Shown in pieces: positions 52,877 to 61,531 of a stretch of DNA of 64,000 bases. Position 1 is the stretch's first letter. Each line of letters starts with the position of its first letter. Where the stretch lies: NCBI RefSeq assembly GCF_000379825.1, contig NZ_KB903825.1, positions 356,584 through 420,583 of the forward strand. Direction: 5' to 3'. The stretch is from Longispora albida DSM 44784. GTDB taxonomy: Bacteria > Actinomycetota > Actinomycetes > Mycobacteriales > Micromonosporaceae. The position numbers were made by a program, and so were the translations under genes. Below the pieces are notes generated by a model. It saw only the letters and a program-made list of their open reading frames with translations. It made no database searches and had not been told where the DNA came from.

Positions 52877-53129
52877 GCACCGTACCGCCCATGGCGCGAC
52901 CTCGGTTTACGGCGACGTCATGGGTGATACGGCGTAGCTCTCGCAGTGCGGCGTTGCGCAGGCCGGGGGTGGTGTCTGGTGCGGCGGCGAGGATGCCCAG
53001 TGCCTCGCGCAGGTCGCCGGTGTCAGGCGATTGGGGGTAGGCGAAGACGACGGCATCGATGCCGTCGGGGTGCGAGCGACAGCCGTGCCAGGCATGAGCG
53101 CCTTGTCCATGACTCGTCATCGACGACAT
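52877..53129 (-). pseudogene. Truncated reading frame, N-terminal fragment
   Basis: The frame from 53129 reads MSSMTSHGQGAHAWHGCRSH, then IDAVVFAYPQSPDTGDLREA and LRNAALRELRRITHDVAVNR with good codon use. After about 52877 it runs on antisense into the SGNH gene without coding character, so the 3' part is missing. The family is not recognised. Confidence 0.4.
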
Positions 53130-53441
53130 CCGCTCAGCTACTCCGCAGCCAACAGCACGGTTGGCATCCTTGAATGCCTCCCAGGACCGTGTCGCCGGAC
53201 TCGGAGGTTATGAGCCGTCCGATTTGCCGTCAGGTATGCAGGAGACGCCGGTCGCCGGGCACGTCCTCCCGCACTAGGCACACTGCCTGCGACGGCGTAC
53301 CCGCTAAGATGATCTTCATGTGCTCAGTCATCCACAACTGGCAGGCCACTCGCACCCGGTCGGCGCGCTGACCCGGTGCTGGCCTCGCCGGCGTCCCGGG
53401 TCCCACGTCCACCGTTGGTCTCCGGATGACAAGGATTCACC
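53130..53441. other. Intergenic stretch, no clear gene
   Basis: About 310 bp. A short minus-strand frame (stop near 53230) reads MTEHMKIILAGTPSQAVCLV and could be a gene fragment. Otherwise only the promoter region of the alpha/beta hydrolase gene is expected here. Confidence 0.3.
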
Positions 53442-54302
53442 ATGCGCGCATCTTCGCGCCCCACTTTCGTACTCGTGCACGGCGGTTCCAGTAACGCGCG
53501 GGCCTGGGGTCCGCTGCAGAACGAGCTGGCCCTGCTCGGCCACCGCTCCTACGCTGTCGATCTGCCAGGGCACGGCGACACCGCCGGCGGCCCCGCCAGC
53601 TACTTCCGCCAACCCCAGGACGCGGCGGCACTGGCCGCCGAACCATCCCCGATGCGTGGCATCACCTTGCAGGACAACGTGCGGCATGTGGAACGGATCG
53701 TGCGCCGGCTTTCCGGGCACGGGCCGGTCGTGCTGGTCGGCAACAGCCTCGGCGGCCTGACGATCAGCGCCGTCGCCAACGCGGTTCCGGAGCTGCTCGA
53801 CCGCGTCGTCTACCTGTCCGCACTGTGCCTCAGTGACCCGGCCATGCTGACCGAGCCGTGGGGCGTGGCCGACGACAACCTGCTGGACGCGGCGGCGGCC
53901 CGGATCGCCGTGCCGGTGACGGAACCAGGAGTGGCCCGGCTGAACTGGCGGGCCGGGCACACCGATCCAGAGCTGTTCGCCGTTCTGAAGGCCGCGATCA
54001 TGGCGGACGGCACCGATCACCAGTTCCGGGCGCTGCTGGACTCGCTGGACCCGGACGAGAACTACTCGGTGCTGGAGCCGGCGGCGCTGGTCCGGGCCGA
54101 GGGCTGGGGACGGGTCCCGCACAGCTTCGTCCGGCTCACCGCCGACCAGGGCATCGCGCTGGCCGTGCAGGATCACATGATCGCCAGGGCGGACGCGCTC
54201 ACCCCAGAAAACCCCTTCGAGGTGTACACCTTGGACAGTTCGCACGTCGGCTACTTCAGCCGACCGCAGCCCTTCGCAGAGTTGCTGGTCAGCTTGGTCT
54301 GA
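53442..54302 (+). CDS. Alpha/beta-hydrolase family protein
   Basis: This 286-residue protein has the oxyanion motif LVHGGSSNARAWGPL, nucleophile elbow VGNSLGGLT (Ser about 107), and a C-terminal His in DSSHVGYFSRP (about 270). It resembles the EstC-like/methylesterase group of soluble alpha/beta hydrolases, esterase or lyase-like in action. The substrate is unknown. It ends at a hairpin shared with the convergent zinc-ribbon gene. Confidence 0.88.
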   Translation: MRASSRPTFVLVHGGSSNARAWGPLQNELALLGHRSYAVDLPGHGDTAGGPASYFRQPQDAAALAAEPSPMRGITLQDNVRHVERIVRRLSGHGPVVLVGNSLGGLTISAVANAVPELLDRVVYLSALCLSDPAMLTEPWGVADDNLLDAAAARIAVPVTEPGVARLNWRAGHTDPELFAVLKAAIMADGTDHQFRALLDSLDPDENYSVLEPAALVRAEGWGRVPHSFVRLTADQGIALAVQDHMIARADALTPENPFEVYTLDSSHVGYFSRPQPFAELLVSLV

Positions 54303-54309
54303 CGTGAAG

Positions 54310-54347
54310 CCGGCCGGGTTCGTGCCCCAGGGGGCGGGCCCGGCCGG
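54310..54347. terminator. Bidirectional hairpin terminator
   Basis: CCGGCCGGG (54310-54318) pairs with CCCGGCCGG (54339-54347) between convergent genes ending at 54302 and 54348. Confidence 0.65.
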
Positions 54348-54923
54348 TCAGTCGGCGTCGTCTGCGTCCCAGTGCCCGCAGCGCCGGCAGCGATGGCTGA
54401 AATCCGTGGACTCCGGGTCGTGCTGCTGGAATGTGGCGATGTCGCAGTTGCCGCAGTCAACGCAGATCTCGACGACGTCGCAGGCCTCGACCGTCCTCCA
54501 CGCCGGGATCCGGCTGCGGTCCTCGCCGTCGAGGTCCGCTCCGAGAACCGCTCTGACCCGGTGGTCGGTGTCGCGGCGTTCATCGCCACATCGGCGGCAC
54601 ACGGCGATCCGTACGCACGACGGGTCCTTCCCACCGGCTGGGCCGTGATCGTGGATCAACCCGGCCGACCCCAGCCGGCCGCAGCTTGCGCACCGCCATT
54701 CGTACCGGCACGGGTCCGTCGCGGACTCCAGCTGGGAATGCCGTCCTGCGGGCGTGTGCTGGCCTACCCGGCACAGCCACCTCCAGCCACGAGGCCAGGA
54801 CCTGCGACCAGCGCGCAGGCGTTTCAGTACTCGATCCACCGTTGCCCCGAGGACCGCCAGGAGGGCGACAGCCAGGAGGATCATCGCGCCCGGGTGGTCC
54901 AGCGCCCACTTCACCCCGCCCAT
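54348..54923 (-). CDS. Membrane-anchored multi-zinc-ribbon protein, unknown function
   Basis: This 191-residue protein starts MGGVKWALDHPGAMILLAVA at ATG 54923, with GGAGG 5 bp upstream. One N-terminal membrane helix is followed by a basic stretch and a cytosolic part with four CxxC-type knuckles: WRCASCGRLG, VCRRCGDE, CVDCGNCD and HRCRRCGHWD. This points to two zinc ribbons. No known family. Confidence 0.7.
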   Translation of the reverse strand: MGGVKWALDHPGAMILLAVALLAVLGATVDRVLKRLRAGRRSWPRGWRWLCRVGQHTPAGRHSQLESATDPCRYEWRCASCGRLGSAGLIHDHGPAGGKDPSCVRIAVCRRCGDERRDTDHRVRAVLGADLDGEDRSRIPAWRTVEACDVVEICVDCGNCDIATFQQHDPESTDFSHRCRRCGHWDADDAD

Positions 54924-55033
54924 TGCGCCTCCGAAGTCCGGTCCACTGTGGAGACATTGCTCACCGTCCATCATGGCCCGGGGAGCAATGCTTCGGTACC
55001 ACGGCGGGCTTCATGATCTATTAGAGTCGCTTG

Positions 55034-55657
55034 GTGCATGACATCACCCATCGCGTTCAGGCGGCCTATGACCGCGTCGCCGGGGAGTACGCCGAAGCCA
55101 GGGCCGTCGCACCGCCGCCGATCGCGGCGATGATGGACGACGTCGCCGCGGCCGGCGGAGCGGACGGCCTGGTGCTCGACCACGGTTGCGGCGCCGGCCG
55201 GGACCTGGCCGCCTGGCATGCCCGAGGCGCTCGCGCGGTCGGGCTGGACGTCTCGGCGGGGATGCTGGCTCAGGCCGCGCGTCGTTCGGCGGGGTCGCTC
55301 CTGCGTGCGGACCTGCTCCATTTGCCGTTCGCCGCCGCGACCTTCACCGCGGTGTGGTCGGTGGCCGTCATGCAGCATCTGCCCAGGACCTTGGTCGAGC
55401 CCGCACTGGTGGAGGTCGCGCGGGTCCTGCGGCCCGGTGGTGTCCTCGCGCTGGTTGTCCGCGAGGGCCACGGTGAAGGCTGGGAGACCGACGGCGACCA
55501 CACCCAGTTCACCGCCCGGCACTCGCCCGAGGAGATCGCGGCTCTGCTGGAACGCTGCGGCTTCCACCTGCGCTGGCAGGCCGTCGGGCGTGGTGGCTGG
55601 CTGCGGCAGCTAGCGATACGACCTGACGCCGGCCCGAGTGGCGCTCCAAGTACATAA
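55034..55657 (+). CDS. Class I SAM-dependent methyltransferase
   Basis: This 207-residue protein uses GTG 55034 (TTG 55031 is in frame just before). The SAM-binding motif is LVLDHGCGAGRDLAAW, with acidic end VGLDVSAGML, DLLHLPFAAATFTAVWSVAV and VLRPGGVLALVVREG as motifs II-III. The methyl acceptor is unknown. TATTAG lies 8 bp upstream, so the transcript could be leaderless. Confidence 0.88.
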   Translation: MHDITHRVQAAYDRVAGEYAEARAVAPPPIAAMMDDVAAAGGADGLVLDHGCGAGRDLAAWHARGARAVGLDVSAGMLAQAARRSAGSLLRADLLHLPFAAATFTAVWSVAVMQHLPRTLVEPALVEVARVLRPGGVLALVVREGHGEGWETDGDHTQFTARHSPEEIAALLERCGFHLRWQAVGRGGWLRQLAIRPDAGPSGAPST

Positions 55658-55813
55658 CGCAAGAGGGCCGTCGATCGACGCTGGCGAGGGCCGGTACCCG
55701 ATGCAGGTGACACGCTGGTGCTCGATCAAGGTGATGAAATCCATGCTGGCACCACCGGAGTCGAGTCGGCCAGCCTGCTGGGCATCCTCGCCGGCGTTCG
55801 CGGCCGCTCCCAC
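55610..55813 (-). CDS. Short hypothetical reading frame
   Basis: This 67-codon frame reads MGAAANAGEDAQQAGRLDSG, then MDFITLIEHQRVTCIGYRPS. Codon use is good for the first 50 codons and then weakens, and the end overlaps the methyltransferase gene. It may be a truncated gene or chance. Confidence 0.3.
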   Translation of the reverse strand: MGAAANAGEDAQQAGRLDSGGASMDFITLIEHQRVTCIGYRPSPASIDGPLALCTWSATRAGVRSYR

Positions 55814-55824
55814 CTGCGGTGTCG

Positions 55825-57063
55825 TTAGCCTGCTGGCTGCCTGGCGGTGAACAAGCAGACGGCGGCGAGGACGCAGGCCCCGGCGGCCGCAGCGGGAACG
55901 GTGCTGTAACCGCTAGCCGCCGCGACTCCAGCTGCGGCGAGGGGTGCGGCGGCTTTGGCGAGGGTGATGGGCAAGGCCTGCGCGCCGGAAAGAGTGGCGT
56001 AGGCCGTGGTCCCGTAACGGGCGGCGAGGATGGCGGACCGTGCGATGGCGGCGACACCGAACCCGAGGCCGAAGGCTGTCACGCAGATGATCGCCCCGGC
56101 CCTCGTCCCTCCGAGCGCTGGGAGGGCTGCGGCGGCTGCGGCTTGCAGCGCGAACACGGCGGCGGTGACCAGGCCGATGGGCAGCCGGCGGGTGACGCCG
56201 GTGGTGAGGATGCGGCCGGTCACGGACAGAACGCCGAGCAGGCCGGCGGTGGTGGCGGCGAAAGCGGGGCTGTGGCCACGACTGGTGAGGTAGGCGATCA
56301 GGTGTACCGAGATCGCGGCGACGGCTGCGCCCTGGGCCAGGAAGGCGAGAGTGAGCAGCCAGAAACCCCTTTCGCGGAGCGCGGTGTGCACGATCTGCCG
56401 CCGCTGACCGTCGCCGGGCTCCGTGCTGGTCTTCGGTTGCACGGTGTGCCGCTTGGGGACGGCGAAGGCGTGCAACGGAATGGTGACGGCGAGGATGGCC
56501 GCGAGTACTACAACGGCGTTGCGCCAGCCGAGGTGGATTTCGAGTTGCCCGGCGAGGGGCAGGAAGATGCTGCTGGCGAATCCGGCGACGAGCGTGACGG
56601 CGAGAAGTGCGCCCTGGCGGCGGGACTGCGCGAAGTGGCGGATGACGACGGCGAAAGCCGGCTCGTACAGCACCATCGCCGAGGCCAGGCCGATCAGCGC
56701 GAACACCGCGTAGAGCTGTGCCGGGGTACGGACCTGTGACCAGGCCAGCACGCTGATGACGGCGAGCACCGAACCCGCGGTCATGAGGGCGCGCCCGCCG
56801 TGCCGGTCCAGCCATCGCCCGGCGGGTACGGACGCTGCGGCGGTGACGAGGATTCCGAGGGTGAGTGCCCCGGTGACGACGGCGGGTGTGGTGTGCAGGT
56901 CGCGGGTGACGGAGGTGAGGAAGACGGCGAAGACGTAGAACAGGACGCCGTACCCGATGGTCTGGGTGACGGCGAGCGCGCCGATCAGGGCCAGGCCCTC
57001 CCGGGTGTGGTGCTGGCCGCCGCCCGGGGTACGGGTGGCGGCCAGCGGTGCGGGGTGGGTCAT
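55825..57063 (-). CDS. MFS transporter of the arsenic cluster
   Basis: This 412-residue protein has 12 hydrophobic segments, with GRWLDRHGGRALMTAG as the MFS loop 2-3 motif and a central basic loop. Its start overlaps the stop of the ArsO-like gene (ATGA at 57060-57063), so it is translationally coupled to it. Export of an arsenical or its conjugate is the likely role from context; the family alone does not show it. Confidence 0.85.
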   Translation of the reverse strand: MTHPAPLAATRTPGGGQHHTREGLALIGALAVTQTIGYGVLFYVFAVFLTSVTRDLHTTPAVVTGALTLGILVTAAASVPAGRWLDRHGGRALMTAGSVLAVISVLAWSQVRTPAQLYAVFALIGLASAMVLYEPAFAVVIRHFAQSRRQGALLAVTLVAGFASSIFLPLAGQLEIHLGWRNAVVVLAAILAVTIPLHAFAVPKRHTVQPKTSTEPGDGQRRQIVHTALRERGFWLLTLAFLAQGAAVAAISVHLIAYLTSRGHSPAFAATTAGLLGVLSVTGRILTTGVTRRLPIGLVTAAVFALQAAAAAALPALGGTRAGAIICVTAFGLGFGVAAIARSAILAARYGTTAYATLSGAQALPITLAKAAAPLAAAGVAAASGYSTVPAAAAGACVLAAVCLFTARQPAG

Positions 57064-58532
57064 GAGCCGCAGCAGCCGCTGCTGCTGGCCGGGGCGGTAC
57101 TGACGTCGATGAGGTTGATCGGTGCGGCGAGCAGGCCGCCGGAGATGCCGGTGGCCAGGCCACGCTTCGGCTCAGCCGGCGCCGGGGTGCCGCATCCGGA
57201 GCTGGCCTCGGTACCGCAGCCGGCGGCCTGCTCGGCCGGGGCCGGGCCGCAGCAGCCGGAGTCCGCGGTGTCTTCTTCGCCGCCGTAGACGAGGTTGGTG
57301 GAGCACACACCGGTCTCGGGCAGGTCGAGTTCGACGTTGCGGGCGGCTTCCCAGTCGCCGGCCAGTGCCGCGACGACGGAGCGTGCCTGCTCGTAGCCGG
57401 TGGCCATCAGGAACGTCGGGGCGCGGCCGTAGGACTTCACGCCGATCGCGTAGTAGCCGGGTTCGGGGTGGGACAGCTCGGCTTCGCCGTGCGGGGGGAC
57501 GGTGCCACAGGAGTGCTCGTTGGGGTCGATCAACGGGGCCAGCTCCCGGGCCGAGCCCATGACGGAGTCGAGGTCCAGGCGCAGCTCGGTGGCGATCGAG
57601 TGGTCCGGGCGGAAACCGGTGGCGGACACGACCTTGTCGACGGTCACGGCCTGCCCGCCGGCACTCTCCACAGTCACCTGTGTACCGGCCTTCCGGACCG
57701 CCCGGGTGGAGAACCCGGTCAGCAGCTCGACCTTGCCCTCGGTGACCAGGTTGCGCAGCCGGGTACCGAGCGCGCCACGGGCCGGTAGGGCGTCGGCGTC
57801 GCCGCCTCCGTACGAGCGGGAAGCGTTGGACGCGCGGATCGCCCAGGTGACCCGCGTGCCCGGTTCCTCCTCCGCGAGCTGGGCAAGCGCGAGGAGGGTG
57901 TTGGCTGCCGAGTGCCCGGCCCCTGCGACGAGGGTGTGCTGGCCGGCGTACTGCTCGCGGTCCGCGCCGAGGACGTCCGGGAGGGCGTGGTCGATGAACG
58001 CGCCCAGCTCGTGCTCACCGTGCGCTGGCAGGCCGGAGGCGCCCAGGACGTTGGGGGTGCGCCAGGTACCAGAAGCGTCCACAATGGCCCGGGCCGTGAT
58101 CTCCTCACCGGTGGCGAGGCGGATCAGGAACGGGGTGTTCTCGCGGCCGGCGGTGCGGACCCGGTCGATACCGAGGCGGCTGATCGCGGTGACCTGCGCG
58201 TCGTAGCGGATGTACGGAGCCAGGGCTGGCAGCTTCGCGAGCGGCGCGAGGTAGTTCTCGACGAGCTCGGCGCCGGTCGGCAGGCCCGCGGGGTCCGGGG
58301 CGGTCCAGCCGTCCGCCTCCAGGAGACGGCGGGCGGCCGGGTCGATGTCGAAGCGCCACGGGCTGAACAGCTTCACGTGCCCCCACTGGCTGATCGACGC
58401 ACCGGCGGCGGGGCCTGCTTCCAGTACCAGGAAGTCCTGGCCGCGCTCTGCGAGATTCGCGGCGGCTGCGAGGCCGACGGGGCCTGCGCCGATGACGACG
58501 ACGGGGTGGGTGGCGGCCGGGATGCTGCTCAT
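57060..58532 (-). CDS. arsO: ArsO-like flavin-dependent monooxygenase with Cys-rich C-terminal tail
   Basis: This 490-residue protein has FAD-binding VVIGAGPVGLAAAANLAERG at residues 12-31 and a second NAD(P)H-binding HTLVAGAGHSAANTLLAL at about 200, the two-dinucleotide layout of ArsO-type flavoproteins found in Streptomyces ars operons. After about residue 405 there is an 85-residue tail rich in Cys: SGCCGP, AGCGTE, SGCGTP and a terminal SSGCCGS. Paired Cys could bind As(III). Its exact reaction is unproven. It is upstream of and coupled to the MFS gene. Confidence 0.8.
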   Translation of the reverse strand: MSSIPAATHPVVVIGAGPVGLAAAANLAERGQDFLVLEAGPAAGASISQWGHVKLFSPWRFDIDPAARRLLEADGWTAPDPAGLPTGAELVENYLAPLAKLPALAPYIRYDAQVTAISRLGIDRVRTAGRENTPFLIRLATGEEITARAIVDASGTWRTPNVLGASGLPAHGEHELGAFIDHALPDVLGADREQYAGQHTLVAGAGHSAANTLLALAQLAEEEPGTRVTWAIRASNASRSYGGGDADALPARGALGTRLRNLVTEGKVELLTGFSTRAVRKAGTQVTVESAGGQAVTVDKVVSATGFRPDHSIATELRLDLDSVMGSARELAPLIDPNEHSCGTVPPHGEAELSHPEPGYYAIGVKSYGRAPTFLMATGYEQARSVVAALAGDWEAARNVELDLPETGVCSTNLVYGGEEDTADSGCCGPAPAEQAAGCGTEASSGCGTPAPAEPKRGLATGISGGLLAAPINLIDVSTAPASSSGCCGS

Positions 58533-58568
58533 CGTGGTACTGCCTTTCGGGTTCGGGACGGGAGGGTT

Positions 58569-58736
58569 CTAGAACCGGAAGCCGGCGGTGACGGCCTTCT
58601 CGTGGGCGCAGGCCAGGCGGGCCTCGGCGCGCTGGGAGGCGGTGGTGACGCCCTCCGAGCAGGTCTCGCAGAACTGGACGCCTGCGGCGATGGCTGCGGT
58701 GCGGTGGGCGGCGATGCGGTGCAGCAGGGCGAACAT
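58569..58736 (-). CDS. 55-residue Cys-containing protein of the arsenic cluster
   Basis: This small gene reads MFALLHRIAAHRTAAIAAGV, then FCETCSEGVTTASQRAEARL, ACAHEKAVTAGFRF. AAGGAG lies 8 bp before the ATG, a strong site. The FCETC pair and a third Cys could bind a metal. It lies between arsR and the ArsO-like gene, 36 bp before the latter. Similar small proteins occur in actinobacteria; the role is unknown. Confidence 0.7.
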   Translation of the reverse strand: MFALLHRIAAHRTAAIAAGVQFCETCSEGVTTASQRAEARLACAHEKAVTAGFRF

Positions 58737-58778
58737 GATCGCGCTCCTTGATTCGACGTTTCTCTAACTCGTTGCCTG

Positions 58779-58796
58779 ATTAGACTCTCGCCTAAT
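58779..58796. promoter_or_regulatory. Candidate ArsR operator before the ArsO operon
   Basis: ATTAG (58779-58783) and CTAAT (58792-58796) form an AT-rich inverted repeat within the 97-bp gap between arsR and the 55-residue gene, in otherwise GC-rich surroundings. It is a plausible ArsR/SmtB-type site. Confidence 0.4.
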
Positions 58797-58833
58797 TTGA
58801 TGATTGTCAAGGCAGCTCGGCCGGTGGCCCCGG

Positions 58834-59166
58834 TCACACTTCAGGGCAGGCATCCCCGGCATCCGGCGCAGGCCTGCCCATGACCACGTCGGCCGCGCTC
58901 GGGAACCGGCTCAGGCAACGCTCGTTGACCCGGTACATGCGGGCGTTGCCATCCGGCTCGACCAGCAGGAACCGCACGCCCGCCAGGATCTTGAGGTGCT
59001 GGGAGACCGTCGACTGCGCCAGCCCGACCGCGGCGACGATCTCCCCCACGCTCAGCGGACGGTCCTCGCGGGCAAGGAGCTCGAGGATCTGCACCCGGGT
59101 CGGGTCCGACAGCGCCCTGAACCACGTCGCGTACGTCTCGGCCTCACTCCGGTCGAGGAGTTCCAT
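58834..59166 (-). CDS. arsR: ArsR/SmtB-family regulator
   Basis: This 110-residue winged-helix protein reads MELLDRSEAETYATWFRALS, DPTRVQILELLAREDRPLSV and GLAQSTVSQHLKIL as recognition helix. It lacks the ELCVCDL-type Cys motif in helix alpha-3; Cys residues occur only at RCLSR and near the C-terminus (DACPEV), so sensing would differ from classical ArsR. A near-perfect palindrome lies just upstream. Confidence 0.88.
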   Translation of the reverse strand: MELLDRSEAETYATWFRALSDPTRVQILELLAREDRPLSVGEIVAAVGLAQSTVSQHLKILAGVRFLLVEPDGNARMYRVNERCLSRFPSAADVVMGRPAPDAGDACPEV

Positions 59167-59186
59167 CCGCCCGCACCTCCAGGATA

Positions 59187-59209
59187 ATCGTTTATCGCCG
59201 ATAGACGAT
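59187..59209. promoter_or_regulatory. Palindromic operator upstream of arsR
   Basis: A 23-bp palindrome (ATCGTTTATCG to CGATAGACGAT) matches its reverse complement at all but three positions, the central base and one mismatched pair. It lies 20 bp before the arsR start and is likely bound by that protein. Confidence 0.65.
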
Positions 59210-59238
59210 GAAGACTATCCCGCCGATCCCCCGCGCGG

Positions 59239-60443
59239 CTACCGCGCCGCCATGCCCGCCAGCCGCCTCACCGTCGCGAGGACCAGCCGGGTTGCCGCGA
59301 CCAGGGTCTCCGGCTGGACACGATCGATCGTCTCGGCGGGGGTCTGGTAGCCGGGCATTCCCATTCCGATCCCTGCCGAGGGCAGCCCGGCGGCGGCGTA
59401 GCGGCGGTTGTCCGAGGGCATGGGCGCTGCCCGTAGCGGCACTCCCGCCTGCCGCCCTGCCGCGTCGAGCGCGGCCAGCAGCGGCCCGGCCGGGCCCCCG
59501 CCTCCACGGCAGCGGCGTCCGCCAGTTCTGCCGCGCCGTCCACATTGATCACGTACGTGCCTGCCGTCACCTGCGGCGCGTGATGGGCGGAACCCCAGGC
59601 GCCAGCTTCCTCGGCGTCCAGGAACGCCACCGCCAGCCCCGTCCCGGCCGGTAGCACGGATGCGAGGATGCGGGCGGCTTCCAGGATCACCGCGCAGCCG
59701 GAGGCGTTGTCCCCAGCTGCCGGGAAGCGCTGCTGAGGGTCGTCGCCGACGCCGTCGTAGTGCGCGGTCAGCAGTACTGAGACCCCGCCAGGAGCGGGGT
59801 CCGCCAACACACCGTGCACGTTCGTGCCCGTGACAGCGACGGTGCGGACCGGGGCCGAGGCGGACAGTTCCCCGCGCTCGGCGAGCATCCGCTGGTGCAG
59901 GTCGTGGCGGATGCCGAGTATCGGGACCGGGGCCGTGGCGGGGCCGGCGATCATCTTCGGCATCCACCCGGCCTCGTCCGTCCCGCGTGGTACCAGCAGC
60001 CCAGCGCCGGCCGCCTGGGCCTGCGAGATCACTTCCGGTGTCAAGGCGGGTACGAGCACCCAGCGGCCCGTCCAGCCGGGATCTGTCCCGGCGGCGAGCG
60101 GGCCAGGGCGCAGGCCGGGAACGTCTGCGGTGGCGAGGTGTTCGGCGAAGTCCCGCCGATGGGCCAGCGTGTGCGACGCGCCGTCTGGAGTGGTCCACAC
60201 GGCAGCGGGGGTCGCGTACAACTCCCGCACCGCCGGCACCGCGAACTCCTCCAGGGACGCCCGGGCCCGGGCCTGCCGTAGCTGCCCGGCCAGGTACTCC
60301 CGGGCGGAGCGCCCGCCGGGGGTTCCCGTTCGCCGGCCGGTGAACTCCGGCGCGGCGAGGGCAGCGACGGTGGCGGTGAGGCGCTCAGCAGAAGGGGCGC
60401 CGGGGCCGGCGGTAACCGGCCCCGGCGCTTGCACGTTGGTCAT
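59239..60443 (-). pseudogene. M28-family metallopeptidase with frameshift
   Basis: From ATG 60443 the frame reads MTNVQAPGPVTAGPGAPSAE with M28 zinc motifs LLTAHYDGVGDDP, AAGDNASGCAVILEA, AFLDAEEAGAWGS and YVINVDGA. Near 59490-59505, in a C/G-rich run, coding moves to another frame that continues PLLAALDAAGRQAGVPLRAA and GMGMPGYQTPAETIDRVQPE to a stop at 59239. Where the last zinc His is usual (H-T-P-x-D-T) there is QTPAET. A base error or real inactivation are both possible. It overlaps the Cys-repeat gene by 4 bp (ATGA). Confidence 0.7.
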
Positions 60444-60679
60444 CCGCAGCAGCCGGTACCGGCCGCGACGGCCTCCGCCTTGGCCTCAGACCCGCAGCAC
60501 GACCCTTCGGCCTTCGCCTCGGCGACCGTGCCGCAACAGGTACTGACCGGCTCGGCGACCGCCGTGGCCGTGGCGGAGGGGGCACTGCCACAGCAGCCGC
60601 CGGTCGCGGCAGGCGGGTTGAGGGCCTCGGCCGGGTCGCCGAGGAAACCGCCGGTGCTGATCGTGGGTTCGGTACGCAT
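60440..60679 (-). CDS. Cys-rich CCG-repeat small protein of the arsenic cluster
   Basis: This 79-residue protein starts at ATG 60679 (ATG 60682 and GTG 60685 precede it). It has no signal peptide. It contains four double-Cys units: TGGCCGSAP, VSTCCGTVA, EGSCCGSEA and GTGCCG, separated by Ala/Glu/Lys-rich spacers. The unit resembles the tail of the ArsO-like protein (SGCCGS). It looks like a metal- or arsenite-binding peptide. It overlaps the M28 gene by 4 bp and diverges from arsR at 60758. Confidence 0.7.
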   Translation of the reverse strand: MRTEPTISTGGFLGDPAEALNPPAATGGCCGSAPSATATAVAEPVSTCCGTVAEAKAEGSCCGSEAKAEAVAAGTGCCG

Positions 60680-60757
60680 CATCACTCCCTAGTTAGATGA
60701 ATCTCAAAGCAGTGACCCGAGCTTGCCGCCTGTTTCGAAATCTGTCAACCTAGAGGC

Positions 60758-61141
60758 ATGTCGAAGCAGGGGCCAGTCCTCACCCTCACGCCAGTCGCGG
60801 CCGAAGCGTGCTGCACGCCGCTGTCCAGCCAGGCGGTCTCCGCCGAGGCGGCAGCCGACCTCGCCCCGGCTTTCAAGGCCCTCGGGGACCCCGTCCGGCT
60901 GCGGCTGCTGTCGATGATCGCGTCGGCGGACGACGGCGAGATCTGCGTGTGCGACCTGACCCCGGCCTTCGACCTGTCCGGCCCGACCATCTCCCACCAC
61001 CTCAAGAGCCTGCGCGAGGCCGGCCTCATCGAAGGCGACCGGCGCGGCACCTGGGTCTGGTACCGGGCGGTGCCGGAGAAGCTCGCCGCCCTGTCCGCCC
61101 TGCTCAACGTCGGGACGTTCACGGCAGCGCGGGCACAGTGA
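60758..61141 (+). CDS. arsR: ArsR-family arsenic-responsive repressor
   Basis: This 127-residue protein has an N-terminal double Cys (AAEACCTPL, residues about 19-20), DPVRLRLLSMIASADDGE, then ICVCDLTPAFDLSGPTISHH with the C-x-C As(III)-binding motif in front of the recognition helix. This is the classical ArsR sensor type: arsenite binding releases it from DNA. It likely controls both its own transcript (with aqpS and arsC) and the divergent Cys-repeat gene. Confidence 0.92.
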   Translation: MSKQGPVLTLTPVAAEACCTPLSSQAVSAEAAADLAPAFKALGDPVRLRLLSMIASADDGEICVCDLTPAFDLSGPTISHHLKSLREAGLIEGDRRGTWVWYRAVPEKLAALSALLNVGTFTAARAQ

Positions 61142-61177
61142 GGATGCCGCCCGCCTGCGCCGGTACACCAGAAGTTC

Positions 61178-61531
61178 ATGATCAAGAATTTGACCGGGGG
61201 TGTGCCCTGCGGGTGTTATCAGCACATGGTGATATCAGCTGCCCCTGATCTGCTGCGGCTCCTCGCTGACCCGACCCGCGCGCAGATCATCGAGATCCTC
61301 GCCGCCGGGCCGGCCTGCACGTGCCACCTGGTCGAAGACCTCGGCACCACCCAGCCCAACGTCTCCAACCACCTGCGCGCCCTGCGGCAGGCGGGACTGG
61401 TGAAGGCCGAGCCGCACGGCCGGTTCACCTACTACCGGCTGATCCCCGAGCCCTTCGATGCCGCCGCAGGGACGCTCTCCGACCTGGGCGAACGGGCCCG
61501 GCAGTCGGCGGGTAACCGGAGGGAGTGCTGA
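61178..61531 (+). CDS. arsR: ArsR-family regulator (second copy)
   Basis: This 117-residue protein reads MIKNLTGGVPCGCYQHMVIS, then LADPTRAQIIEILAAG, PACTCHLVEDLGTTQPNVSN with a C-x-C motif (CTC) aligned with the As(III) site, and LRALRQAGLVKAEPHG. ATG 61226 (MVISAAPD) is an alternative start. Its stop overlaps the aqpS start (TGATG), so it is coupled to the resistance genes. Confidence 0.9.
   Translation: MIKNLTGGVPCGCYQHMVISAAPDLLRLLADPTRAQIIEILAAGPACTCHLVEDLGTTQPNVSNHLRALRQAGLVKAEPHGRFTYYRLIPEPFDAAAGTLSDLGERARQSAGNRREC

Noticed and set aside
51540-53129. A 529-codon minus-strand frame
   Set aside because: Only its first 80 codons look coding; the rest is antisense to the SGNH hydrolase. 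The first part is listed as a fragment.
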